Assembly (NCBI GenBank): GCA_020002185.1 | Contig: CM034531.1 | Location: 40,654,365 to 40,718,364 of the forward strand | DNA: 64,000 nt | Reading direction: 5' to 3' | Origin: Paraescarpia echinospica | Lineage: Eukaryota; Annelida; Polychaeta; Sabellida; Siboglinidae | In this document: positions 55,015 through 63,910 of the stretch, in pieces | How the letters are laid out: every line of letters starts with the position of its first letter | Position numbering within the stretch: the stretch's first letter is position 1 | Notes under the pieces: model-generated | What the model saw: the letters and a program-made list of their open reading frames with translations, nothing else | The model's database searches: none | Told to the model about the DNA's origin: nothing | Program-made: the position numbers and the translations under genes

Positions 55015-56310
55015 AAAGTTTGTATAGTTGGTAGGACTTAGAAATTTGTGTAGTTGGTACGACTTAGACATTTGTATAGTTGGTAGGACTTAGCAATTTG
55101 TGTAGTTGGTAGGACTTAGACATTATACATTTTTATAGTTCGTAGGACTTAGAAATTGTTCATTGTTGGCAAGACTTAGACAAATATTTCATAGTTGACC
55201 GGACTTAGAAATTGTTCATTTTTGGCAGGACTTAGCAATTGTTCACACTTGGCCGGTCTTAGAAATTTTTTGTTGTTGGCAGGACTTAGAAAATTGATCA
55301 TTGTTGGCAGGGCTAGGATTTTTCACAGTCGGTAGGATTTAGAAATGTGTATAGTCGGTATGACTTAAACATTATAATTTTTATAGTTCGTAGGACTTAG
55401 AAATTTGTCATTGTTAGCAGAACTTAGAAATGTTTCATAGCTGACCGGACTTAGACATTTTTTATTGTTGGCAGTACTTAGACATTTGTTCATTGTTGGC
55501 AGGACTTAGCAATTGTTCACACTTGGCCGGTCTTAGACATTTTTTTATTGTTGGCAGGACTTATAAAATTTATCATTGTTGGCAGGACTTAGATTTTTTT
55601 CACAGTCGGTAGGATTTAGAAATGTGTATAGTTGGTAGGACTTAGACATTATAATTTTTATAGTTCGTAGGACTTACAAATTTGTCATTTGTTACAGTCG
55701 ATAGGACTTATACATTTTTCGTAGTTGGACTTAGAAATTGTTCATAGTTGATAGGACTTACAAATTTGTCATAGTTGGCCGGTCTTAGACAATTTTTATT
55801 GTTGGCAGGACTTAGAAATTGTTCATTGTTGGCAGGACTTAGAATTTGTTTACAGTCGGTAGGATTTAGAAATGTGTATAGTTGGTAGGACTTAGACATT
55901 TGTATAGTTGGTAGGACTTAGACATTAAAATTTTTATAGTTCGTAGGACTTAGAAAGTTTTCATTATTGGCAGAACTTAGACATTTTTCATAGCTGACCG
56001 GACTTACACATTTTTGATTGTTGGCAGTACTTAGAAATTTGTTACAGTCAATAGGACTTAGACATTTTTCGTAGTCGGACTTAGAAATTGTTCATAGTTG
56101 ATAGGACTTAGAAATTGTTCATAGTTGACCGGTCTTAGACATTTTTTATTGTTGGCAGGACTTAGACATTTTTCACAGTCGGTAGGACTTAGAAATGTTT
56201 TCATTGTTGGCAAGACTTAGACATTTTTCATAGTTGACCAGACTTCGAATTTTGTCATTGTTGGCAGGACTTAGACATTTTTTCTTTATTGCCAGGACTT
56301 AGAATTTTGT
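55015..56310. repeat. 26-28-bp tandem array, roughly 45-50 copies
   Basis: Core (A/T)GTTGG(C/T)AGGACTTAGA(A/C)ATT repeated with variable spacers up to the right arm. Confidence 0.93.
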
Positions 56311-56707
56311 TATAGTTCTATGCTCTACAATGGCACTAATTTACGACATACGCCTAAGTTTGGGTCGTGCAATTCTACCACACATACTTATTTAATGACG
56401 TCACTGAAAGAGATTGTTTACATCGCACAAGTTTCAAATGCTTGCTAACCTAATTACTCTACAAGTTGAACCGAACTACAACGCGTACTTATTTAATGAC
56501 GTCACTGATCTAGATTACACACATACGCGCAAGGTTCAAATGCTTGCTAATCTAATTACTCTACAAGTTAAACCGAACTGCAACGCGTACTTATTTAATG
56601 ACGTCATTTTTACAGAATTCCCGCCGTTTTCACCGATTTCCCGCCATTTTTCATGAAAAATCAAAACTGTATGCAAGCGCGTAATGTACAAATAACTATC
56701 GTACCTA

Positions 56708-56858
56708 TGTATATAATTCGTAAGTGAGTCGTTTTTAACACACGCTGGACCATCTTTATTAAGCATAAACTTGACATTTACATCACGTGTCGTATCCCAT
56801 AATGCTTTGGAATAAATGCAAACATGAAGTATGGTGGCCGACATTGGCTGTTGCTACA
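56708..56858 (-). repeat. Gypsy-4 3' LTR (putative)
   Basis: On minus it starts TGTAGCAAC just after GGTGGGAGG, holds an AATAAAG, and can be closed at TATATACA. No second LTR to compare with. Confidence 0.45.
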
Positions 56859-56952
56859 CCTCCCACCGAGTATATCGAATATCATATATGTAGAAGTTAA
56901 CATTAAAAGTGAACTTTAATTAAATGTATGAACAGCTATTAGTGTTCATAAT

Positions 56953-57926
56953 TCAGACTAGTAAAAGTAATGCACTTAACAAGTCTAGACGCTTTGGTGG
57001 TTTCACCGTTCTCCCCGACAGAGTCACCCTTTCAGGTGCCGCTGGTTCAGAGAGTGAAGATGTCTCTCTAGCACGACGTGAAGCACTCTTCGCTGGTGTA
57101 GCTGACAGCTGCATCTCGGCTGCGGGTGTCGCGAGGACAGCAGTTGTAGCGAAGTGTACAGGCAGTGTCCGCTGACCGTCGGAGTCGTCACCAGCGCGAG
57201 ACCCTGTCGTCTGCACCATCGCTCTACGGTTACGACGCACAGTGCCGAGGTCGGTCTTCACCAAGTACGATCGCGGCTTAGGTGTTCGACTTACAACTAT
57301 ACTTTGGCGATTTTGGTCTCGGATCCAAACTGGATCGCCTGGCTGTAGCGTCGGTAAATCACGCGCTTTGTGTCGCAAGTTGAAGGTATGCTGCTGGTCG
57401 GAACGACGCAAGCTCTCTTTCTTTTGCAGGGATTTGTCACCAGGACCTCTCTGTTTCAGAGTGCTGGGAAGGACGGGTAGCAGAGTGCGAAGTCGTCGTC
57501 CCATGAGCATTTCTGCCGGAGACAGGCCATTCTGAAGCGGCGTCGATCTGTACGCCATGAGAGCAACGTGTACATCTTCGTTCCTCTTCAGAAGCCCCTT
57601 CATCGTGCGCACTGTCCGTTCTGCCTCCCCATTCGACTGAGGGTATCGCGGAGAGCTCGTCACATGCACAAACCCGTAATGCATAGCGAACTGACGAAAG
57701 GCGCTGCACTGAATTGAGGGCCATTGTCCGAAATAATGATGTCGGGAATACCATGTGTTGCGAAGATCTCCTTCAGCACGTGCACTACGCTCTCCGACGA
57801 CATGTCGAGACGTTTGCTCTCGATCCACCGCGAGGAGTAGTCGATCACGATCACTTTCCCACGGAGTTCGAACAAGTCCATCGCAAGCCTCTCCCAAGGA
57901 CGAGATGGGAATGACGAAGTCATCAA
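56953..57926 (-). pseudogene. pol: Gypsy-4 integrase
   Basis: Frame 57660-57926 holds the core start (RPWERLAMDLFELRGKVIVI) and ISDNGPQFSAAPF. Frame 56953-57897 carries the rest: SSPRYPQSNGEAERTVRTMK with the catalytic Glu, YRSTPLQNGLSPAEMLMGRR, PGDPVWIRD, and a tail ending KPPKRLDLL. One frameshift near 57710 separates the two, so D, D and E are present but not in one frame. Confidence 0.9.
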
Positions 57927-58688
57927 TTATTCAGTTGCCACAGGTCGATTTTTCGCACACGTTACGCACTTTGAGACCATTGCCTCGATCATAGTCGACA
58001 TACCCGGCCACCACACATATGTACGCGCTCTGGCCCGACATTTCGTTATGTTCTGATGCCCTTGGTGGAGACAGTCAAGGACGTCCAGTCTCAATGCTCG
58101 AGGAATGACGATGCGTTCATCATATAGGAGAATGTCATCAACGATCGCCAGATGGTTCCTGTTCTCCCAGTATTGGCGTAGTAGCGGCTGGTTTGTCATA
58201 TATGCAGGCCACCCATGAAGACAGTATTCTCGGATTTTACTGTATTCCTCGTTCACTTTCTGCTCGTCGACTATTTCCCGTAGGCGTTTGTTCGTTGCCG
58301 GGAGAATGTTCACTGTCTGTTGTGCGAACGTTTCGATTTCTACCGGCGCACGCGAGAGTGCATCGGCTGTTGTTTGATGCCTTCCCGGCACGTACCTGAT
58401 CCCGAATGGTAGCCGGTTGAAGCAGTAGCGACCATGTGGTGTGATGAAAGTCGTCAGCAGCCGCGACTCGTCGTCAAGCGGAAGCTGCCAGAAGCCGCTG
58501 TTGGCATCAAGCTTCGAGAAGACTTTGCTGCTGCCCAACTTTGCAAGGCTTTCGTCAACTGATGACATCGTATGTATCTCTCGCTGTACTGACTTGTTCA
58601 GTTGCGTCAGATCTACGCAGATCCGCACGGAGCCGTTTGCCTTCTGAACAGGAACCATGCCGGAGCACCATCTTGTCGGCACAGTCAC
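57927..58688 (-). pseudogene. pol: Gypsy-4 RT fingers fused in frame to tether and zinc finger
   Basis: 253 open codons. RT fingers (MVPVQKANGSVRICVDLTQL, FSKLDANSGFWQLPL, YCFNRLPFGI) run directly into RYVPGRHQTTADALSRAPVE, the tether after RNase H, then the H2C2 finger (HQGHQNITKCRARARTYVWW...CVTCAKNRP). The YxDD box and the whole RNase H have been removed without shifting the frame. Confidence 0.92.
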
Positions 58689-58837
58689 CGCCGCTATGAT
58701 CTACTGTCGCACCATCGACTCAATCTCAGATGTTATTTGTGGAAGTACAGGATTGGCAACTTTCCTTGCGGTGTACAAACATACTGGTGTGGCGTCTGCG
58801 CACAGCGTGATGTGATGTTCGGTTCTACGTAGGTGGA

Positions 58838-58935
58838 AAATTATTGGACTCTCAATAAGCCAAAGGCTTCCTTATCCTCGTGACGTCTGGAGCTTGTAGC
58901 TCTTGACGGCAATCTTGCTAAATCTTGAAATGCGT
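58838..58935 (+). mobile_element. CR1-like 3' UTR fragment
   Basis: GACTCTCAATAAGCCAAAGG and GGCAATCTTG(C/T)TAAA are shared with the 3' UTR of the CR1-like copy at 35327-35420. Confidence 0.8.
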
Positions 58936-59149
58936 GAGAGTGACGTTGCTCTCTATCCTATACCTTTTCATCTCGCAGAAACGTCGTTCTCTTTGTCTTG
59001 GCAACACTGATTTCCAAGTCCGCGGGCTTGCTGTGTTGGTCTAGCCGCGTAAGTCGACCAGTCGCCGCTGTGGCGTCTCTGTTTAGCATTTAACCAAGGT
59101 CTTTGAGGCGAACGCCACACGGGAGTGCAATTCCGTCGTCGGGCTCGCT

Positions 59150-59650
59150 ACATCGAGCGAACACAGAATCCAGCGCGCAGATAAATAACAGGGGACTCAA
59201 ACAGTTGCCTTATTGGACTCCACGGCGGATTTTTCTACGGATGTACTGTTCTACGGTTTAGGAACGTACCTTGAATGAATGCAACTTTAACGACGGACGA
59301 CCTTGGTCGGTCTGTACACCGACATGATGACGCCAACGAGTTTCTCAGGAAGAGTTCTCCACTAAGCGACATACGCATGTGGTCGTGACTGAGACTGTTG
59401 AATGAGACTGCTGAATCAACATACACGTACACGGCACTTTCTCCCACAGCCACTACGTCGTCCACGGCCGGTCTTAGTATGAATAGCGTGTCCAAGCACC
59501 CCCTTCCTTCTCTGAACCCGTCTTGGTTGTCAGCAAAGCGTTTGTTTGTCAACGATCATCTTTACTCTCCACAGTATGATGATTTATGGACATGGCCTAT
59601 ATAGGCGTGGCTGAGCAAGCAGATGGCGCGAAAGTTGGAGGGGTCCCAGT
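59150..59650 (-). mobile_element. LINE RT fragment
   Basis: Minus strand: ADNQDGFREGRGCLDTLFIL, VYVDSAVSFNSLSHDHMRMS and, after a frame change, RRGVQ*GNCLSPLLF. These are RT blocks 2-4 of a LINE, with a stop in the QG(D/N) loop. Confidence 0.8.
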
Positions 59651-59927
59651 AGTATAGAGGGGCTGTTCGCCCCCGTGCACGCCACCTTTGGTGACCTTTG
59701 GGCAAAACTTTACTAATAAAAAACCTTTTAATTACCCCTAATCGTTTCCGGCAACATACTTATAAAAAAGATCAAAGGTTTTTTGACACTAATCGTTTTC
59801 GGCAACCTACTTATAAAAAACGTGATGGATTACCCCCTCTAAGTACATTTGAGCTGCGACCTAGCGGTGAGTGTAGAGATTAGTTTGTTTATCCCCTAGC
59901 GATCAACGTCGTACCTAGCGCGTGCTG
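59651..59927. other. No recognised gene
   Basis: A near-duplicate AATCGTTT(C/T)CGGCAAC(A/C)TACTTATAAAAAA occurs at ~59740 and ~59793. Confidence 0.4.
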
Positions 59928-60144
59928 ACCTAAGCAATATATGACGCAACTATATAACCGCGATAAAACCACTGTGTGCAGTTTCCCCCCGTCAGCCCTA
60001 TGTGAATGCCCCACTGTACCCTATGTTTACAGCAGTGACATAAGCAATATATGACGCGACTATATAACCGCGATAAAACCACTGTGTGCAGACTCCCCCG
60101 TCAGCCCTATGTGAATGCCCCACTGTACCCTATGTTGACAGCAG
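59928..60144. repeat. Tandem duplication, ~110 bp
   Basis: Two nearly identical copies (AAGCAATATATGACGC(A/G)ACT ... CCCCACTGTACCCTATGTT(T/G)) start at about 59933 and 60043. Both contain TATATAACCGCG. Confidence 0.92.
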
Positions 60145-60398
60145 TGTTGTTGCGATAAGCGCTGCTGCTGCTGGAGTGGACTATGACCCCGGCATGACAG
60201 CATAGCTGGCTAGCGTTGTGCGTTCTAGTGGGCCGATCAAAACGAAACCAATGCGTTGTGCGTTTAAGTAAATAAATAAATAAATCTAGTAGTGAGTTTA
60301 AAACGAAACCAAGACATAAATACGCTAACGTTCAGTGGGTGATACTGTACGTAGGGTGCAGTGGATACAGACGAGTGAAAACGTGAGTAGAGAGAATA

Positions 60399-60404
60399 TT
60401 TATT
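60399..60404 (-). terminator. Poly(A) signal of the minus-strand gene
   Basis: AATAAA on minus, 24 bases after the stop at 60428. Confidence 0.65.
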
Positions 60405-60427
60405 ATTGTGCATAAGAATTAACACAC

Positions 60428-61154
60428 TTATTGCAGCGCCGACCATATTGAGGTGGTGGGATCTGCGCCGCGTGAAATCGGAAACAGTGTTCTCGGACTA
60501 ATTTGAAATCCACGACGTGGATAGTGTTCGGTGCTCGGGATGGGTGTGTACCACAACCCAGTGTTGTTGTTTTGACGAAGAAACGTCGACACGAGGCTGT
60601 CGTCAAAATCTTCATCATCATCGTGGCTGCTAGGTGGTGGTGGTGGTGGTGGTGATGTTGGAGTCGGACGAGGTGTAGAGTTGACCGTGCATGTCGGCAG
60701 TTCTCTATGAAATAAACAACCACAATACATGTACGCGTGTTTAAACAAAGGGTGAGAACCATGCATGCATGCATGCGTACAAGCAGGCTTACGTGCTTAC
60801 AACTGTTTAAACAAAGGATGAGAACCATGCATGCACGCACATACGCATGCATGCGTAAAAGCAGGCTTACGTGTTTACATATGTTTAAACAAAGGGTGAG
60901 AACCATGCACGCATGCATGAAATAAACAACCACAACATGCATGCATGCATGCATGCGTAAAAGCAGGCTTACGTGCTTACAACTGTTTAAACAAAGGGCG
61001 ACAATGCATGAACGCACACACGCATGCAAGCAGGCTTACGTGCTTACAACTGTTTAAACAAAGGGTGGGAACCATGCATGCACGCACACACGCATGCATA
61101 AAAGCAGTCTTACCGATGAGTTGGCGACGTACGAGGAGACGATGTTTTATCCAT
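60428..61154 (-). CDS. Unknown two-exon acidic/proline-rich small protein
   Basis: Exon 1 (61154-61114) reads MDKTSSPRTSPTH plus two bases, donor ATCG|GTAAGA. Exon 2 (60704-60428) follows acceptor TTTCATAG and stays in frame: ELPTCTVNSTPRPTPTS, seven prolines, SSHDDDEDFDD, then QNNNTGLWYTPIP and a C-terminal end SIWSALQ, 105 residues in all. The poly(A) signal is 24 bases downstream. Low-complexity N-half, no signal peptide, no known domain. It is transcribed away from the RPA-like gene over a shared promoter region. I do not recognise the family. Confidence 0.6.
60748..61110. repeat. Intronic minisatellite of five units
   Basis: Each unit starts GTTTAAACAAAGG, runs through CATGCATGCATGC-type alternating sequence, and ends AAGCAGGCTTACGTGCTTAC. 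It fills nearly the whole intron of the minus-strand gene. Confidence 0.92.
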
Positions 61155-61918
61155 TGTGTGAAATTGTCAAACGGTCACGCGTATCTGACTGCAAAATCGT
61201 GAATGAAATGAGCAATGCGCGCGCGCCGTCAAAAACAGCGGTGGCGTATGACACTACGGCTTATCGTGATCGGAATGTGAACGAAGAACAATGCCATTTT
61301 CAAAAACAATAAACGAAAAGCTGAAAGCATGAAAGTAAACGTTGTATATGATTAGTTTGGGTTCAGGAAACGTGTGGTGCAGTGATATTAGAGAAATTCG
61401 ATGTAAAGACACATTTGACGATGAATGTACTGCGTGACCGCTAACTTTTTTCCTAAAACAAATGCGTCGTATGTGTTAAGTACGCATGCGCTCTATTTTG
61501 TAAGATAACGGTAACCGCGTCGTATGTGTTAAGTGCGCATGCGCGTTATGTTGAAAGATAACTGTAGACAATGCCATTTCAAAAACAATAAACGAAAAAC
61601 TAAAAGCATGAAAGTAAACGTTGTGTATGATTAGTTAGGGGTAGGGAATCGTGTGGTGAAGTGATATTAGAGAAATTCGATGTAAAGACACATTTGACGA
61701 TGAATATACTGTCGTGACCGCTAACTTTTTTCCTAAAACAAATACCTCGGAAACTAGTCAGTTATGCGTCGTATGTGTTAAGTGCGCATGCGCGTTATTT
61801 TGTAAGATAACGGTAGACTAGGTGGTATGTGTTAAGTGCGCATGCGCCTTATTTTAGAAAGTTTAAAACGGTTGAGAAAATGCTATGTTGTATGTCGCCG
61901 ATGTTCTAACGTATTGTT
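61155..61918. promoter_or_regulatory. Bidirectional promoter region with four NRF1-like palindromes
   Basis: GCGCATGCGC occurs at 61535, 61784 and 61838, with ACGCATGCGC at 61482, each inside CGTCGTATGTGTTAAGT(G/A)CGC. This is the core of the NRF1 site. The region lies between divergent genes. GTAAGATAACGG after three of the sites could be 5' splice donors for a 5' UTR intron ending at CTAACGTATTGTTTCAG (61919). Confidence 0.6.
61290..61815. repeat. Tandem duplication, ~275 bp
   Basis: Copies begin AATGCCATTT(T)CAAAAACAAT at ~61290 and ~61569 and share CGATGTAAAGACACATTTGA and ACCGCTAACTTTTTTCC, each ending in an NRF1-like site. Confidence 0.92.
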
Positions 61919-61962
61919 TCAGCAGCAGCAGCAGCAGCAGACGTTCTCCCGCGGCAACAATA

Positions 61963-62712
61963 ATGGCAGACGAGATACCGAAAAAGATGAAGGCACCACG
62001 CAAGCAGAGTCTGAAGGCCGCAGCGGCCGGCGTCGGTCAACAGCAGCAACCTACGCCAGCAGTAGCAGCGGTGTCAACGGGGACGGCTCCTGTTAAGAGG
62101 CACGTGGTGCTCATCGCACCACCGCTGGTTGCCGTCGGACGTAACCGAAGCGCCGAAGAGGCCTTGGGCACCGTCGAGATGGCTGCGGGGCAGCCACCCC
62201 TAGTGCGGAGCGCGTCACTCGAGCGCGAATGTGAGTCGACGGCATCATCGCGGGCTACATTGGTGAGTCTGAGGCATCTGCAGTGTGCAAACAACGGTGT
62301 TTATAAGATTAAGTCGCCCGTTATGATCGACGCTGTGTCGTACAAAGAGAATTGTACGTATTTGGGATGCTCCCGGTGTCGACGAAAATTGTATGAGAAA
62401 AACAATGGCGGACGAATGGTATGTCGAACGCACGGTGAGGTGTTGGTGCCGAAATATTTCTTCGCGTTGCGTGTGATGGTGAGGGATGGTGAGGATGAGG
62501 AAGACGAGCTTTGGATTACTTTGTTTGACATACATATGTCTAATCTCGTCGAGTATCACGCCGACTACTTGGTGGAGTTGAGCGAGGAGCCACTCCGCGA
62601 TACCGTGCTGGAGTTAACCGGCACGGAAGTGGAGATCAGTGTGCGTAAGACGACTTGGAACGGGGAGCCATCGTATTCTGTGCGCACACTAAAGAGATAC
62701 AACGACGCCTAA
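61963..62712 (+). CDS. RPA70-like zinc-ribbon OB-fold protein (single-strand DNA binding)
   Basis: 249 codons from the ATG at 61963 (an in-frame ATG at 61885 is upstream of a likely 3' splice site TTTCAG at 61919, so I prefer the later one). Residues ~1-95 are basic, Ala/Gln-rich and probably disordered. Residues ~110-245 match the RPA70 C-terminal DNA-binding domain: YKENCTYLGCSRCRRKLYE, MVCRTHGE (CxxC...CxxH ribbon), KYFFALRVMVRD, ELWITLFD and the final KRYN. Such domains bind single-stranded DNA in replication or repair. The rest of RPA70 is absent. Stand-alone copies occur in mobile elements (some Helitrons) and DNA viruses as well as hosts. GC-rich codon use contrasts with the host genes here. 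Confidence 0.75.
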   Translation: MADEIPKKMKAPRKQSLKAAAAGVGQQQQPTPAVAAVSTGTAPVKRHVVLIAPPLVAVGRNRSAEEALGTVEMAAGQPPLVRSASLERECESTASSRATLVSLRHLQCANNGVYKIKSPVMIDAVSYKENCTYLGCSRCRRKLYEKNNGGRMVCRTHGEVLVPKYFFALRVMVRDGEDEEDELWITLFDIHMSNLVEYHADYLVELSEEPLRDTVLELTGTEVEISVRKTTWNGEPSYSVRTLKRYNDA

Positions 62713-62728
62713 TGTGTTGTGTTGTTTG

Positions 62729-62911
62729 TATGAAGAGTGCCCGATACTGGTAGATTTGCTGACGCATGCGAACGTGCAACAACGAATGATAAGGTGGCGT
62801 GAACGTGAAATAACTGAGGAGGCCTGGCAACTACTAGTCGAGACGGAAGAGAATTACATAAAGGCGTTTTGGCTAGCTTACGAAGCGAACTTATTTTGTA
62901 GCATTCCGTAA
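62729..62911 (+). CDS. Open block 1, unknown helical small protein
   Basis: From EECPILVDLL near 62732 to LFCSIP and TAA. Contains VQQRMIRWREREITEEAWQL and ends ENYIKAFWLAYEANLF, strongly helical and charged. The only in-frame ATG is at ~62785, so either translation starts there or the block is an exon. It starts 20 bases after the RPA-like stop, with no poly(A) signal between. Confidence 0.4.
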   Translation, partial: YEECPILVDLLTHANVQQRMIRWREREITEEAWQLLVETEENYIKAFWLAYEANLFCSIP

Positions 62912-62937
62912 CTAACAGTTGTGTTTATATGCTGTAG

Positions 62938-63102
62938 GAAGTGCGCCGCGTACTGCAGAATATGTTAGAGAACAACGAAAGGATGCGTGCGAGGTACGAT
63001 GCTGTTGCCACGTTCGTAAGAACGCTGCTGGAACGTGAAGTGGAGGGAGCTATAAAGAGGGAGGAGGAGGCCGACAAGGAAGGTCACAATCAGGCGGACT
63101 AA
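62938..63102 (+). CDS. Open block 2, unknown charged helical peptide
   Basis: Follows TTTATATGCTGTAG, a good 3' splice site. Reads EVRRVLQNMLENNERMRARY, then VRTLLEREVEGAIKREEEAD to TAA; ATG in frame at 62962. Coiled-coil-like. No known domain. Confidence 0.4.
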   Translation, partial: EVRRVLQNMLENNERMRARYDAVATFVRTLLEREVEGAIKREEEADKEGHNQAD

Positions 63103-63116
63103 TCATAATAATGTAG

Positions 63117-63203
63117 GATGTGCTGCTGCAACGCACCAGACGTGAATGTATGCGAGATTTCATAGACGCGTTGCTGACGGTGGTCACCGAACGTAAAGAG
63201 TAG
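63117..63203 (+). CDS. Open block 3, 28 residues
   Basis: Follows AATAATGTAG and reads DVLLQRTRRECMRDFIDALL then TVVTERKE and TAG. ATG in frame at 63150. Resembles the start of block 2 in pattern (V..L..ML/LL..ERE/ERK). Too short to stand alone. Confidence 0.3.
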   Translation, partial: DVLLQRTRRECMRDFIDALLTVVTERKE

Positions 63204-63222
63204 GACATGCTTTGTGCTGTAG

Positions 63223-63909
63223 GGAGGAAGCGGAGTGCGTGACGCTAACGTGTTGGACGCCATCATTGAGGAGGCGCTCGGTGTATCGGATACAGCCGCG
63301 CATCGACACTGCGAAACGACTCGAGCGCCACCACCGACGTATAACGAAAGCCTGTACTCGCCACTGGGGACGATGGGGCCGACGTGCGCTCCGTGTTGGA
63401 GCCTATCGGAGGATGTATCGCAACGTCAAATCGTCGTGCCGAGCAGGGCCCTGTTGGTCTGCCGTTATGAGCAGCTCGCAATGGCCCTCTTCGCCGAGAC
63501 CCTCGGTGAGATGATACTGGAGCGGGCGTGCGATAATTGCGGCGTATGCGAGCCCAATGAGGGCTGCCCGTATGTACATATGGTCGGCTATCGTGCGGGA
63601 CGGCCGAACCGTGTCTACATACAGCGCTTCGACAACACGGGGTGCATCGAAATGCGACACTTCAACGCCGTGTTGGGAACGTTTCTACGTCGGTCCCTTA
63701 TTCCGTGCTTCACGCGTCTCGTGCAAATTTTGCACGAAACTACGGTGACAACTGGTCAGCAGCCGCAAACGGGTCGTACGGGGGAACTGTATCTGGTCCA
63801 GTTCGTTTCGGACTGGCTACTAGGAACGAACTGGCACGACTACATGAGCCACGTTCAGCTGGAGTCGGCCGTCCATACGTACGTTCAACGCAGGAGTGGA
63901 CTCGAATAA
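63223..63909 (+). CDS. Open block 4, unknown ~228-residue protein with PPxY motif
   Basis: Follows TTTGTGCTGTAG. Reads GGSGVRDANVLDAIIEEALG, then RAPPPTYNESLY (PPxY, a WW-domain ligand), a cysteine cluster CDNCGVCEPNEGC followed by YVHMVGYRAG, and ends YVQRRSGLE. The frame has no early ATG (first near 63373), so an upstream exon is expected. The open length, GC-rich third positions and a terminal poly(A) signal argue it is coding. PPxY also occurs in viral late domains, but that alone proves nothing. Not recognised. Confidence 0.55.
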   Translation, partial: GGSGVRDANVLDAIIEEALGVSDTAAHRHCETTRAPPPTYNESLYSPLGTMGPTCAPCWSLSEDVSQRQIVVPSRALLVCRYEQLAMALFAETLGEMILERACDNCGVCEPNEGCPYVHMVGYRAGRPNRVYIQRFDNTGCIEMRHFNAVLGTFLRRSLIPCFTRLVQILHETTVTTGQQPQTGRTGELYLVQFVSDWLLGTNWHDYMSHVQLESAVHTYVQRRSGLE

Positions 63910-63910
63910 A
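63905..63910 (+). terminator. Poly(A) signal overlapping the block 4 stop codon
   Basis: AATAAA includes the TAA stop. It is the only AATAAA between 61963 and 63910, so all plus-strand blocks probably share one 3' end. GAACAATGCTTGCTTT follows twice. Confidence 0.6.

Larger units (their letters stand above)
53838..56706. mobile_element. Foldback-like structure: long inverted arms around tandem arrays
   Basis: A ~370-bp arm at 53838-54205 is inverted at 56315-56706. Each arm contains two ~97-bp subrepeats (CATTAAATAAGTACG...AACTTG(C)GCG type) and the shared CATGAAAAATGGCGGGAAAT. Between the arms lie only tandem arrays. Looser single copies of arm sequence lie at 52668-52890 and 53270-53330. 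Long inverted repeats made of subrepeats are typical of foldback elements; no transposase is present. Confidence 0.7.
56708..58832 (-). mobile_element. Gypsy-4: Ty3/Gypsy remnant with RT/RNase H deletion
   Basis: Minus strand: RT fingers, tether, integrase, polypurine tract (GGTGGGAGG) and a putative 151-bp 3' LTR. Everything upstream of RT is lost at 58832, where a CR1 3' tail begins. Confidence 0.85.

Noticed and set aside
54331..56310. Regular short repeats that look like a CRISPR array
   Set aside because: The units abut with no unique spacers, vary in length and lie in an animal genome between inverted arms. They are ordinary tandem satellites.
60403..61029. A 208-codon minus frame full of MHAC repeats
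   Set aside because: It is the intronic minisatellite read through. The spliced two-exon model explains its only convincing part (exon 2), in another frame.
60748..61110. CATGCATGC runs as a regulatory RY element array
   Set aside because: The alternating sequence occurs only as part of the minisatellite unit inside an intron. The RY motif is a plant seed element and not relevant here.
61963..62712. The host RPA1 (RPA70) gene
   Set aside because: Only the C-terminal DBD-C-like domain is present, after a 95-residue disordered region. The N, A and B OB-folds are missing upstream.
63223..63909. Calling block 4 a viral budding protein because of PPxY
   Set aside because: A single PPxY is found in many host proteins, and no structural or sequence match to a viral protein was recognised.
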